Shown here: one piece after another, positions 17,615-26,429 of the stretch
How the letters are laid out: each line of letters starts with the position of its first letter
Position numbering within the stretch: position 1 is the stretch's first letter
Assembly (NCBI GenBank): GCA_902634075.1
Contig: CACPJA010000006.1
Coordinates: 1-51,443 of the forward strand
Direction: 5' to 3'
Source of the DNA: an uncultured Gammaproteobacteria bacterium
GTDB taxonomy: Bacteria; Pseudomonadota; Gammaproteobacteria; Steroidobacterales; UBA11654
Length of the DNA: 51,443 nucleotides
Translations under genes and position numbers: made by a program
Notes under the pieces: model-generated
What the model was told of the DNA's origin: nothing
The model's database searches: none
Seen by the model: only the letters and a program-made list of their open reading frames with translations

Positions 17615-18526
17615 CTATAGCATCTCCAGCATTCTTTTTTGAATTTTAAGATCAGTTACCCTTCCCATACCTGCAATACTGTTGTCGAGCATGTTCTTTG
17701 ATTTAGACGTTGCCGGAATAATATTAGTTACCGCTGGGTTTGCAATAATATATTTTAGGAAGAATTGCCCCCAACTATTGATGTCGTAATCTTTGCACCA
17801 ATCAGGCAGTGTTTGATTTTTAAATGAACGAAATAATTTTCCCCTCATAAATGGTCTATTGATAATTGTTGCAACACCATACTCTTGACAGATTGGTAAT
17901 AGCCTTTCCTCTGCATCTCGCTCACCTATTGAGTAATTGAATTGTGCAAAATCAATAGGTTCTTTTTTTATGATGTCTTCCATTTCTTTAAAAGCGCTGG
18001 ATTTGTAATGCGTTATTCCTATATAACTGATTTCACCAGATTCTTTCATTTGTCTGAGAGTTTTAATTTGTGTTTTCCAATCAACTAAATTGTGGATTTG
18101 AATCAACTCCATTTTGGTTGTATTCATTTTCTTAAATGATTCGGAGATTTGTTGCTCGCCTTCTGGTTTCCCTTTAATCCATACTTTAGTGGCTAAGAAC
18201 AATTCATTTCTTCTTGGGTAATCATCAAGGATCTGACCCAGCAGTTCTTCAGACTGTCCATACATTGGCGAGGTATCGACTAAGCTGCCTCCATTATTGA
18301 GTAAAACTTCAATGATTTCTTTCCTAATCTTTAGTTCTTCTCTATCTTCTGGATCTACATCAAAAACTCTGGATGTGCCTAAACCAATAATAGGCAGAGA
18401 TTCACCACTCGAAGGGATAGTTCTTCTTAGCATTTGATTTTCGGCTAAAACAGACCCAAATTTTAGGCCCGATAATAAAAACGAGGTACTGATTAGTTTC
18501 AATAAGTTTCGTTTTGTATGTTTCAC
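17615..18526 (-). CDS. Exported aldo/keto reductase
   Basis: 303 residues. The barrel has the aldo/keto reductase tetrad: Asp and Tyr in [12 protein letters not shown] (about 88-98), Lys in [10 protein letters not shown] and His in [22 protein letters not shown] at about 44 and the [13 protein letters not shown] cofactor segment near residue 270 also fit. The N-terminus ([21 protein letters not shown]) looks like a Tat-type signal with Lys-Arg replacing Arg-Arg, which suits a protein exported folded with its nicotinamide cofactor. The substrate is unknown. Its start overlaps the rpiA stop by four bases. Confidence 0.85.
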   Translation of the reverse strand: MKHTKRNLLKLISTSFLLSGLKFGSVLAENQMLRRTIPSSGESLPIIGLGTSRVFDVDPEDREELKIRKEIIEVLLNNGGSLVDTSPMYGQSEELLGQILDDYPRRNELFLATKVWIKGKPEGEQQISESFKKMNTTKMELIQIHNLVDWKTQIKTLRQMKESGEISYIGITHYKSSAFKEMEDIIKKEPIDFAQFNYSIGERDAEERLLPICQEYGVATIINRPFMRGKLFRSFKNQTLPDWCKDYDINSWGQFFLKYIIANPAVTNIIPATSKSKNMLDNSIAGMGRVTDLKIQKRMLEML

Positions 18527-19185
18527 GTGTTTGAAATAACTTCGGTCGTTTCAGCGTTTCCAATGATAATTTCATTAGCCGGTCTTAAGGCAAAAATCCC
18601 ATTAGTAACAACACCAGGTATGTTGTTAATTTCTTTTTCTAGAGAAGGAGGGTCAATGATTTTAAGATTATGAACATCAAGGATTAGATTACCATTATCT
18701 GTTTGGAAATCATGTCTTAATTCTGGCTGGCCTCCCAATTTAGCAATTTCTCTAGAGACCATTGATTTGGCCATAGGAATAACTTCAATAGGTAAAGGAA
18801 ACTTGCCCAGTACATCAACAATCTTTGAGTTATCCACTATGCAAATAAATTTTTTAGAAGCATGAGCAATAATCTTTTCTCGCGTCAGGGCGCCACCGCC
18901 ACCTTTGATCATATGAAAATTTTTGGTGATTTCATCAGCTCCATCTATATATAAATCTGGACTTCCAGTCGATGAGAGATCCTCAACCATAAAGCCTTCA
19001 TCTGAGAGAAGTTTAGTGCTGGCCTCTGAGCTCGAAGCAATAGATTTTATCTTGTGCCTAACTTGATGCAATTCTGAGATTAAGAAATTGACAGTTGATC
19101 CAGTGCCGACACCTAAAACACAATCGTCTTCTATGTATTCCAAGGATTTGATTGCTGCATGTCGTTTTTCATTTGTATCAGCCAT
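18523..19185 (-). CDS. rpiA: Ribose-5-phosphate isomerase A
   Basis: 220 residues, the usual RpiA length. Marks: [14 protein letters not shown] (phosphate loop), [19 protein letters not shown] (catalytic Asp), [14 protein letters not shown] and FICIVDNSK. It interconverts ribose-5-phosphate and ribulose-5-phosphate. Upstream on the same strand are fau, 6S RNA and zapA, all possibly read in one direction. Confidence 0.97.
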   Translation of the reverse strand: MADTNEKRHAAIKSLEYIEDDCVLGVGTGSTVNFLISELHQVRHKIKSIASSSEASTKLLSDEGFMVEDLSSTGSPDLYIDGADEITKNFHMIKGGGGALTREKIIAHASKKFICIVDNSKIVDVLGKFPLPIEVIPMAKSMVSREIAKLGGQPELRHDFQTDNGNLILDVHNLKIIDPPSLEKEINNIPGVVTNGIFALRPANEIIIGNAETTEVISNT

Positions 19186-19207
19186 AATCTTTTTCTAACA
19201 TCCCCTT

Positions 19208-19777
19208 TTATGCTTTGTAGGTTTTATCCTCCGTGATAATAGCATCCATTGGTATGTCCCAAGCATTTTTTTCTATACAGTCAATTTTTTGGAATTCGTA
19301 AGCAAGGCCGACTAGTAGGGTTTTATTTTTGAATTTACCCCCTTTTTTGAAAGCTAATGTTTTGTCATAGTAGCCGCCACCCATACCTATCCGATTGCAC
19401 TTAGAGTCAAAGGCCACTATAGGTATAAACATAAGATCACATTGTGCTGCTTCGATTAAATTTTCATCTATATGGTCAGGCTCAGGAATGCCATAATTAT
19501 TTAAAGACAGTTTTTGATCTTTGTTGTAGCCTGAGAACACTAAGATATCTTGTTTAATTTTTGGAAGAAATACATCTTTGTTTATACTCCATAGATAATT
19601 ATTCAAATCGGAGGTATCTACTTCATTATTCACAGAGAAATAAGTGCTTATTTTTTGATGATCTTCAAATGAAATTGATGCTTGGATGTTCTTTAGAATA
19701 TCATTTCCTATAAGCTTTAGACTTTCATCGGAAAGTTGCTTCCTTTTTTCTTTGATTCTAGCTCTTAGGTTGTTCAT
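19208..19777 (-). CDS. fau: 5-formyltetrahydrofolate cyclo-ligase
   Basis: 189 residues from ATG 19777 (MNNLRARIKEKRKQLSD); a longer frame to 19888 reads through the 6S RNA and is not coding. The enzyme converts 5-formyl-THF to methenyl-THF with ATP. Marks: FSVNNEVDTSDLN, the NYGIPEPD motif, DLMFIPIVAFDSKCNRIGMGGGYYDKTL, and LLVGLAYEFQ. The zapA-ssrS-fau (ygfA) order is classic for gammaproteobacteria, and co-transcription with 6S RNA is known in E. coli. Confidence 0.95.
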   Translation of the reverse strand: MNNLRARIKEKRKQLSDESLKLIGNDILKNIQASISFEDHQKISTYFSVNNEVDTSDLNNYLWSINKDVFLPKIKQDILVFSGYNKDQKLSLNNYGIPEPDHIDENLIEAAQCDLMFIPIVAFDSKCNRIGMGGGYYDKTLAFKKGGKFKNKTLLVGLAYEFQKIDCIEKNAWDIPMDAIITEDKTYKA

Positions 19778-19788
19778 TGTTGATTGAT

Positions 19789-19973
19789 GAAGATACCCAC
19801 AATGACGTTTCTCATTTGTTGCTCTCAGGCCAGAGCAGTAAGGTGGGTTCTGACGTATTGGCGCAGGCTTCCCTATTTGGTAATGCACAAAACCAATACA
19901 GACATTGATCCCTAAACTAATAATTAAGGGCCGAGAGTCCTTTAATGATCTTCGTTCATCGCAGGCAATCTTC
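19789..19973 (-). ncRNA. ssrS: 6S RNA
   Basis: About 185 nt between zapA and fau, exactly where 6S RNA lies in gammaproteobacteria and close to its usual 184 nt. The transcript folds as the expected rod. GAAGAT at its 5' end pairs with ATCTTC at its 3' end, CTCTCGGCC pairs with GGCCTGAGAG further in, and GTATTGG pairs with CCAATAC under the apical loop. Between the outer and inner stems lies an open region that would be the promoter-like bubble that binds sigma70-RNA polymerase. It begins about five bases after the zapA stop. Exact ends are inferred from pairing. Confidence 0.82.
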
Positions 19974-19977
19974 TTAA

Positions 19978-20316
19978 CTATTGTAGCTTTAAATCTTTAT
20001 CAGAGTTAAGTGAATTTTCAACTTGGTTATGGATCTTTTCGAGCTTTTTTTGGACTTCAGATAGATCTAATTCAGAGTCATATTCAGTTCTAATCTTAGT
20101 GGCCATTTCAGAGCTACCAGTTATCGCATCATTAGCAATATTGAGAGCAGCCATAACTGCTATTCTATTCAAACCAAAAGCTGTCCCTTGCTGATCTATC
20201 TTTTTCATTGTTTCATGGACCAATGAGGCAGCTTTAATTAGATTTGCTTTTTGCTCTGGAGAGCATTGGATGGTGAATTGTTCGCCCATTATTTCAATGG
20301 TGACCGGTTCGCTCAT
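19978..20316 (-). CDS. zapA: Cell division protein ZapA
   Basis: 112 residues. The N-terminal domain (VTIEIMGEQFTIQCSPEQKANLIKAASLV in parts) and RIAVMAALNIANDAI are characteristic of ZapA, followed by a C-terminal coiled coil. ZapA bundles FtsZ filaments at midcell. It overlaps the upstream coiled-coil gene by four bases and is followed by 6S RNA. Confidence 0.95.
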   Translation of the reverse strand: MSEPVTIEIMGEQFTIQCSPEQKANLIKAASLVHETMKKIDQQGTAFGLNRIAVMAALNIANDAITGSSEMATKIRTEYDSELDLSEVQKKLEKIHNQVENSLNSDKDLKLQ

Positions 20317-20552
20317 GCGCTTGTCTCAATTTGATTAAGTCGTTCAAGAACATCTTCGACTTTGTCTTTGGCTCTTTGTTTTTGTGTCTCAAGGTTATCT
20401 AATTGTGATTCCAATGATTTTTTATCTTCTTTAAGTGATTGATATTGAAGGTAAAGGCGATCTTTTTCCTCAATTAAACTTTTTATTCTGGACTCGAGTG
20501 ACTCGACGGATTCTAAGACTTGTTTTTCAGATACTTTAGACACAATACACAC
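20313..20552 (-). CDS. Small coiled-coil protein of the zapA locus (TIGR02449-like)
   Basis: 79 residues from GTG 20552; GTG 20543 is an equally possible start. Nearly the whole chain is heptad-rich and charged (SLESRIKSLIEEKDRLYLQ, LESQLDNLETQKQRAKDKV). Its position between ygfB and zapA matches the TIGR02449 family seen in pseudomonads. A ZapB-like role with the FtsZ ring is plausible but not shown. No Shine-Dalgarno is clear. Confidence 0.75.
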   Translation of the reverse strand: MCIVSKVSEKQVLESVESLESRIKSLIEEKDRLYLQYQSLKEDKKSLESQLDNLETQKQRAKDKVEDVLERLNQIETSA

Positions 20553-20615
20553 TATAATTTGTCATTAGCAATCGGTCAAATCGGTATAATAATTTGTAAA
20601 CTGTATATCATTCAA
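20553..20615. promoter_or_regulatory. Divergent promoter region, zapA side / ygfB side
   Basis: A perfect TATAAT at 20585-20590 points toward ygfB, though its best -35 (TTGTCA, 20559-20564) is 20 bases away. In the other direction, TATAGT (complement of 20551-20556) could serve the coiled-coil-zapA unit and would give a very short or absent leader. Both are pattern matches only. Confidence 0.35.
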
Positions 20616-21164
20616 TTGAACTACTCAGATTTAGAAAAATTAAGAATATCAGCATCACTAACAACCAATGTTGCTGAATATCATGGTCTCATTAGCTCTC
20701 GACTCTGTTTTGGAATCGAACACTTTGAAGATTTAACTTCGGAGGATAGCTCTGATGATAAATCTGTAACCTCAATCCAAATTCAGGAATTCAATAATGC
20801 CTTTTTAAATATGATTAAGGATGCTAAAGATCAGTTTAAAAAAGGCGGATTTAATTTTGATCCATTATTACCGAGTGACTCAGAGCCTATTGAGTATCGT
20901 GCGCTAGGGCTCGCATCATGGTGCCAGGGTTTTGTTGATGGATATGGAATGTCTGTTGCTGAATTAGAGATTGAGATCGATAGGCTTGGAGATGGGGAAG
21001 CTGCTGAAATCATTGAAGATTTTGCTCAAATCTCTACACTGGATTCTAATTCTATCTCAGACGAGCAAGATGAAGAAATTGCTTTTATGGAGTTAGTTGA
21101 ATATGTGCGTGTAAGTGTGCAATTGTTATATGAGGACTATAGAGGTTACAAGAATGAGTCTTGA
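20616..21164 (+). CDS. ygfB: YgfB/UPF0149 family protein
   Basis: 182 residues from TTG 20616, chosen because the family begins about here (LNYSDLEKL then TTNVAEYHGLISSRLCFG); the first in-frame ATG at 20520 would overlap the divergent gene and the promoter region. Other YgfB marks are LASWCQGFVDGYGM (about 100-115) and EYVRVSVQLLYEDY at the end. The family is an all-helical cytoplasmic protein; in pseudomonads it is linked to control of a beta-lactamase regulator. It overlaps pepP by 11 bases, the standard ygfB-pepP pairing. Confidence 0.88.
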   Translation: MNYSDLEKLRISASLTTNVAEYHGLISSRLCFGIEHFEDLTSEDSSDDKSVTSIQIQEFNNAFLNMIKDAKDQFKKGGFNFDPLLPSDSEPIEYRALGLASWCQGFVDGYGMSVAELEIEIDRLGDGEAAEIIEDFAQISTLDSNSISDEQDEEIAFMELVEYVRVSVQLLYEDYRGYKNES

Positions 21165-22461
21165 GTACAAAAAGAGGCGGAGTAAATTAGGGAGATTGAT
21201 CGGTAAAGATAGCATAGCTATTTTACCCACATCTTCTATTAAAATGAGAAGCAGGGATACCGACTATCCTTTTAGAGCAAACTCCGATTTTTATTACTTT
21301 ACAGGTTTTTCCGAACCAGAAGCTCTTATGATTCTGGCACCTGGCAGACCTGAAGGCGAATTTGTTCTTTTGGTTAGACCCAAGGATCCTTTAAAGGAAA
21401 TCTGGGACGGGTATATGGAGGGTATCTCTGGAACTAAAAGAAATTATTTAGCCGATGAGGCTTTCAAAATAGAGGATATTGATTCGATCCTATCTACTAT
21501 GTTCCATAATCGTCAAAAAGTTTTCTATACACTCGGTAACGATGAAAAATATGATAAAAGCGTCGTTAATGCATTTAATCAGGTTAGAGCCAATCAGAGG
21601 AGGGGAGGCGTTGTTCCTACAGAAATTGTTTCGCTAGAACCTCTGGTACACGAAATGAGGTTAATTAAATCCAGAGAAGAGATTCGATTAATGAAGAAGT
21701 CTGCTCAAATTAGTGTTGAGGCTCATTATCGAGTGATGGATGAATGCAATGATGGTGTTTTTGAATATCAGATTGATGCTGCAATTAAGCATCAATTTGG
21801 GAAATACGGAGCTGTCCCTGCGTATCATAGCATCGTAGCTTCTGGAGCAAATGCTTGTACTCTACATTACATTGAAAACAAGGATAAATTAAAAGCTGGC
21901 GATCTTCTTCTCACTGATGCTGGTTGTGAACATCAGATGTATGCAGCAGATATCACTCGCACTATTCCTGTATCAGGTTCTTACTCAGATGAACAAAAAG
22001 CTGTTTATTCAATTGTTTTAGATGCTCAAAAAGAAGCTATTAATGCAGTAAAACCAGGGCAAACGTTTGAAAACTTGCAAAATCAAGCTATTGAAAGCAT
22101 TACCAAGGGATTGAGAAAACTAGGTCTTTTGAAAGGCACTGTTAAGTCATTAATCGAGAAAGAGGCTTACAAGGATTTCTATATGCATGGCATTGGCCAC
22201 TGGTTAGGAATGGATGTACACGATGTGGGCTCTTATATGAATGAGATTGGAAAGTCTAAGAAGTTTGAAGTTGGAATGGTTCTTACCATAGAGCCAGGAA
22301 TCTATATTTCAAAGAAAAATAAGAATGTCGATAAAATTTGGCGCGGTATAGGGGTAAGAATAGAAGACGATGTCTTGGTTACAAAAAGTGGCTGTGATGT
22401 TCTGTCTGGAAGCTTGCCGAAAGAAATTAAAGACATTGAAAAACGAATGTCTTTGAATTAA
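21154..22461 (+). CDS. pepP: Xaa-Pro aminopeptidase
   Basis: 435 residues from ATG 21154 (MSLEYKKRRSKLG), near E. coli PepP (441). The N-terminal domain carries FRANSDFYYFTGF. The pita-bread catalytic domain has all five metal ligands: two Asp in LTDAGCEHQMYAADITRT, His in HGIGHWLGMDVHDVG, Glu in TIEPGIYI and Glu in VRIEDDVLV. It removes N-terminal residues that precede proline. Translationally coupled to ygfB. Confidence 0.97.
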   Translation: MSLEYKKRRSKLGRLIGKDSIAILPTSSIKMRSRDTDYPFRANSDFYYFTGFSEPEALMILAPGRPEGEFVLLVRPKDPLKEIWDGYMEGISGTKRNYLADEAFKIEDIDSILSTMFHNRQKVFYTLGNDEKYDKSVVNAFNQVRANQRRGGVVPTEIVSLEPLVHEMRLIKSREEIRLMKKSAQISVEAHYRVMDECNDGVFEYQIDAAIKHQFGKYGAVPAYHSIVASGANACTLHYIENKDKLKAGDLLLTDAGCEHQMYAADITRTIPVSGSYSDEQKAVYSIVLDAQKEAINAVKPGQTFENLQNQAIESITKGLRKLGLLKGTVKSLIEKEAYKDFYMHGIGHWLGMDVHDVGSYMNEIGKSKKFEVGMVLTIEPGIYISKKNKNVDKIWRGIGVRIEDDVLVTKSGCDVLSGSLPKEIKDIEKRMSLN

Positions 22462-22475
22462 GAAAGGTACAAATT

Positions 22476-23384
22476 ATGTCAGTAATTGTTTGTGGCTCAG
22501 TCGCCTATGACTATTTAATGGAATTTGATGGTGAATTCGGAGATTTTATCCTACCCGATCAGATTCATATCTTGAGTGTTGCTTTTAATGTGCCAAGGCT
22601 AAGAAAAGAATTTGGTGGTTGTGCAGGGAATATTGGATTCAATATGAAGAAGTTAGGAATGGACCCGATCATATGTGCCACTGTGGGTAAAGATTTTGGA
22701 GATTATCGAGCATGGCTGGAGTCCAACGATATTTCAATTACTGGAATTAAGGTGATTGAGGATATGTACACAGCACAGTGTTTTATAACCACAGATCAAA
22801 AAAACAATCAGTTGACTTCATTTCACCCTGGAGCAATGGAAGAAGGGCATAACAATCCAATTCCCAATGTCGAAGGCATAGAGATGGTTATTCTTTCACC
22901 GGATGGGAAAGAGAGCACCATTCTGCATGCGAATGAGATGCACAATAAAGGAATACCTATTATGTATGATCCTGGACAAGGACTTCCAATGTTTGATAAG
23001 TCAGAAATCTTAAATTTCATTGATCAGGCCAAGTGGATCATTCTCAATGAGTATGAGGCAAACCTTCTCTCAGAGATCACAGGACTCGATCAAAATGATA
23101 TCAAAGCAAAAGTTTCAGCTATGATCGTAACCAAAGGCGGACAGGGTTCAGATATTTATGTTGAAGACCAAGTGATTTCTATTGATCCTATTCCAGTTGA
23201 AAATGAGGCAGATCCTACTGGTTGTGGCGATGCATATCGTGCTGGTTTGATCTATGGAATGATCAATGATCTGGGATGGGAAAAATCTGGAAAAATTGGG
23301 TCGATCTTGGGTTCAATTAAAGTTCAATCTCATGGAACCCAGAATCATGTATTCGAACTGGAAGCGCTTCTTTCAAGATTATAA
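22476..23384 (+). CDS. adoK: PfkB-family kinase, probable adenosine kinase
   Basis: 302 residues. The closest match I recall is the adenosine kinase of Mycobacterium tuberculosis: shared patterns are GSVAYDYLMEFDG, LPDQIHILSVAF, the GGCAGNIGFNM glycine motif, GKDFGDYRAWL and TSFHPGAMEEG. The anion-hole and catalytic base motif DPTGCGDAYRAG lies near residue 247. It would make AMP from adenosine, fitting the salvage theme of nupC and tdk elsewhere in the window. Other PfkB sugar kinases remain possible. The last 40 bases overlap the convergent RND pump gene. Confidence 0.72.
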   Translation: MSVIVCGSVAYDYLMEFDGEFGDFILPDQIHILSVAFNVPRLRKEFGGCAGNIGFNMKKLGMDPIICATVGKDFGDYRAWLESNDISITGIKVIEDMYTAQCFITTDQKNNQLTSFHPGAMEEGHNNPIPNVEGIEMVILSPDGKESTILHANEMHNKGIPIMYDPGQGLPMFDKSEILNFIDQAKWIILNEYEANLLSEITGLDQNDIKAKVSAMIVTKGGQGSDIYVEDQVISIDPIPVENEADPTGCGDAYRAGLIYGMINDLGWEKSGKIGSILGSIKVQSHGTQNHVFELEALLSRL

Positions 23385-26300
23385 AGTCGTTTTCTGAGCT
23401 TTCTCTTCTCTGCTGAGGAATAAATAATTGGTACGATCACCAATGAAAGAAAAGTTGAACTGATCATGCCACCTACAATCGCAATAGCCAGCGGTTGACT
23501 CAATTCAACTCCAGGCCCAATTCCTAAGGCAGGCATCATCATGGCGAGTATTAATGTCAGAGAAGTCATTAAAATAGGTCTGAGCCTTCTTGGGCATGCA
23601 CTGAGTAGGGCTTCGTCAATTTCCATTCCTTTTTGTCTTTCTTGATTTGTTCGATCGATCAATAAGATCGAATTTTTTGCTACGAGACCAGTCAGTAAGA
23701 CCAATCCAGTCATTGAAAATATATTGAGATCCGAACCAACTATCCAGATTCCAAGTGTTCCTCCAATGACCGCCAATGGCTGAGAGATCATCACAATCAA
23801 AGGTTGTCTGAATGAATTGAATTGACTAGCAAGAACCATATAAACCAAGATTAAGCCTGTGAGGAATGCAAAAAGCATTTGATTACTGGTTCTCTTAAAC
23901 TCTTTTGCTCTTGCAAAGAAACCAACTTCGTAACCTAAAGGGAGTGTTTCTGCAGCAGCATCCTCAATCAGCTGGATCGCATTACTCAGAGACGTTGTTG
24001 GATCACTATAAAAATAAGCACTGTACATTCTATCCAGTCTGGTTATTTCTGATGGACCAACTGTCTCTTTAAATTTTGCAACCGTATCAAGGCGGACCAG
24101 TTCTTTGGACGGTGTTCTAAGGTATATTTTGTCCAAATCATCAACAGACATATCGTATTCACCCTTTAATCTGACTTTATATCTCTCACCATCTCCTACT
24201 GCATCATTGAAGCGTGCGACATCGATACCGCCAGCAAATATATTTGCCGCTTCAGCAATAAGTCTTGTTGATAAGCCCATTTCTGATGCAAGCTCTCTGT
24301 TAATTTCTAAGCTCACTTGGGGGAGATTCAGTTCAATGCTTGAGTCTACATCTCCTAGTTCTGGTGTTTCAGCAAGCTTACTGAGAAAAGCATTGATAGA
24401 TTTATTCAGGATATTGAGATCTGGTCCTGAAACGGTAAATTGCATGGCTTCACCTCTGGTTCCAGAGGCGAATGACATCGGTGCAGGAAATGCTTTTATA
24501 CCAGGAATCTTATTCAGCCTCTCTCTTAGAATAGGAATAAGTTCATACTGCTTGTAGCTACGAATATTACTGGGTGTGAGCCTTACATAGATCACACCAA
24601 TGTTCACTGCCTGACTTTCAATGCCTGAACCCATGAGGGTAAAATAAGATTCGATGTCTTTATATTCCTCCAATAGGCCTTCCACCATTGATAAGCGATC
24701 ATTCGTATAGTCAATACCTGTTCCAACAGGTGTTTTCACAGTGATTGTAAATTGACCCTCATCTTCTTCTGGAAAGAATCCACCACTTAATTGGGTAAAG
24801 CCAAAAAAAGATAGTGCAACAAAGAGCCCAGCGTATGACAAAACTTTTTTCTTTTCACTCAAAGACCACTCGATCATTTCTCGGTAACGATTTTCAATGA
24901 TAGTAAATCTCCGATTAAAGCCTTCAAATATTCGATTTGATTCTTTCTTTGTTTTAAGAAATTTTGATGCAAGTGTAGGGGTGAGGGTTAAAGCAACAAA
25001 AGTTGAAACGAGAACACCAGTGGAAACGACAACACCAAATGAGCTGAAAAATCTTGCTGCAATGCCTTCCATAAAAAATACAACCGTAAACAAAGCGACG
25101 AGTACTAGTGTCGATGAAACTATGGGTAAAAAGACTTCGTTGGCACCAATGATGCTTGCCCTTATACGTTCTTCGGGCGTGTCCTCATTGAGATTTCTCT
25201 GAGCATTTTCAAGAACAACAATGGCATCATCTACAACAATCCCAATCAGTAAGAGGAGTGCAAGCATGGTCATGGTATTCAGTGTGAGTCCAAATGCATA
25301 CATTATGAAAATCGCACCAAAAAGTGAGACTGGTATAGTGATGCTCACAATTGCCATACTTGAATAGCTCCTTAAAAAAAGGAGAACAATCAACGATGCA
25401 ACAATAAATCCAATGAATATATTTTGCCCAAGTCCACTGATTAATTCATAGATATAACTACTATCATCTGTACCAATATCAAGTGTTATACCAGCTGGCA
25501 ATGTTGGCTCAATGTCTGATTTGATTTTGGCTTTTACCTTCTCAATGATTTCAACCGTATTCTCTCCACGGATTTTGGTTACACCAATTCCAATTGATGG
25601 GTCGCCATTGAATCGACCCATGGTTCTTAGGTCCCTAACATCGTCTTTGACCTCAGCAATGTCTTTTAGCTTGATCGCACGATTTAGATCATAGGTGACA
25701 ATGATGTTTTCAATTTCTTCAACATTGTGTGATTCAAGATCAAGCTTCAATAAATCCTCTTTGCTGTTATCAATCAGGAATCCACCGGGTAGTTTGATAT
25801 GCTCGTTTCTAAATGCAGTTACAATATCTTGAACAGTGAGACCAAACGCACTCATTCGATCAAAATCAAGGTTGACTCGAATATTTCGTTCCTGCTCACC
25901 ACCAATGACAACACTTCCGACACCATTGATGGTTTCTAGTTTTCTTTTGACAACATTTTTTGCATAAACGCTTAAATCTTGAAGCGTCCGATTGCCTCTC
26001 AAAGCCAGCCAGATAATTGGTATTTCGCCTGTTTCAATCTTACTGATGATTGGCGTTTCCGCATCATCGGGTAATTGAGAATTAATTTGCCCAACTTTTG
26101 ATTGAACTTCATTGAAGGCGATATCGAGATCTTTCTCCAGCAAAAACTGTATGAAAACATTAGATACACCTGGAGCTGATCTTGATCGAACATCGTCAAT
26201 TCCAGGAATGCTATTGACCGCACCCTCAATAATATTGGTCACACTAGAGTCGACTACATCGGGATTGGCGCCTGGCAAGACTGTTGTGACTGAGATGAGT

Positions 26301-26428
26301 GAAAAGTCTATATCCGGTGAACGATCTATCGATATTCGATTAACAGATATCAAGCCGAAAAGAACAATGACCAAGTTGATCATCACTGCGAAAACAAAGC
26401 GTCTAACGGATACCTCAGGTAAGCTCAT
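23345..26428 (-). CDS. RND efflux pump, inner-membrane subunit (HAE-1 type)
   Basis: 1,027 residues, full length for an AcrB-like proton antiporter. The first helix (FVFAVMINLVIVLFGL), two large periplasmic loops and 12 transmembrane helices are apparent. The proton-relay Asp pair is present in GIVVDDAIVVLEN near residue 400. Its partner adaptor ends one base upstream and a TetR regulator precedes that, so the operon is tetR-mfp-rnd. No outer-membrane factor is encoded here, so it must use a TolC from elsewhere. The substrates are unknown. Confidence 0.95.
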   Translation of the reverse strand: MSLPEVSVRRFVFAVMINLVIVLFGLISVNRISIDRSPDIDFSLISVTTVLPGANPDVVDSSVTNIIEGAVNSIPGIDDVRSRSAPGVSNVFIQFLLEKDLDIAFNEVQSKVGQINSQLPDDAETPIISKIETGEIPIIWLALRGNRTLQDLSVYAKNVVKRKLETINGVGSVVIGGEQERNIRVNLDFDRMSAFGLTVQDIVTAFRNEHIKLPGGFLIDNSKEDLLKLDLESHNVEEIENIIVTYDLNRAIKLKDIAEVKDDVRDLRTMGRFNGDPSIGIGVTKIRGENTVEIIEKVKAKIKSDIEPTLPAGITLDIGTDDSSYIYELISGLGQNIFIGFIVASLIVLLFLRSYSSMAIVSITIPVSLFGAIFIMYAFGLTLNTMTMLALLLLIGIVVDDAIVVLENAQRNLNEDTPEERIRASIIGANEVFLPIVSSTLVLVALFTVVFFMEGIAARFFSSFGVVVSTGVLVSTFVALTLTPTLASKFLKTKKESNRIFEGFNRRFTIIENRYREMIEWSLSEKKKVLSYAGLFVALSFFGFTQLSGGFFPEEDEGQFTITVKTPVGTGIDYTNDRLSMVEGLLEEYKDIESYFTLMGSGIESQAVNIGVIYVRLTPSNIRSYKQYELIPILRERLNKIPGIKAFPAPMSFASGTRGEAMQFTVSGPDLNILNKSINAFLSKLAETPELGDVDSSIELNLPQVSLEINRELASEMGLSTRLIAEAANIFAGGIDVARFNDAVGDGERYKVRLKGEYDMSVDDLDKIYLRTPSKELVRLDTVAKFKETVGPSEITRLDRMYSAYFYSDPTTSLSNAIQLIEDAAAETLPLGYEVGFFARAKEFKRTSNQMLFAFLTGLILVYMVLASQFNSFRQPLIVMISQPLAVIGGTLGIWIVGSDLNIFSMTGLVLLTGLVAKNSILLIDRTNQERQKGMEIDEALLSACPRRLRPILMTSLTLILAMMMPALGIGPGVELSQPLAIAIVGGMISSTFLSLVIVPIIYSSAEKRKLRKRLYNLERSASSSNT

Positions 26429-26429
26429 A

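Noticed and set aside
20520-20615. N-terminal extension of YgfB from the first ATG
   Set aside because: It overlaps the divergent coiled-coil gene and the promoter-like TATAAT, and lacks family similarity.
24105-24557. Antisense open frames across the RND gene and similar long shadows elsewhere
   Set aside because: They lie opposite strongly conserved coding sequence and show no domain, signal or ribosome site.
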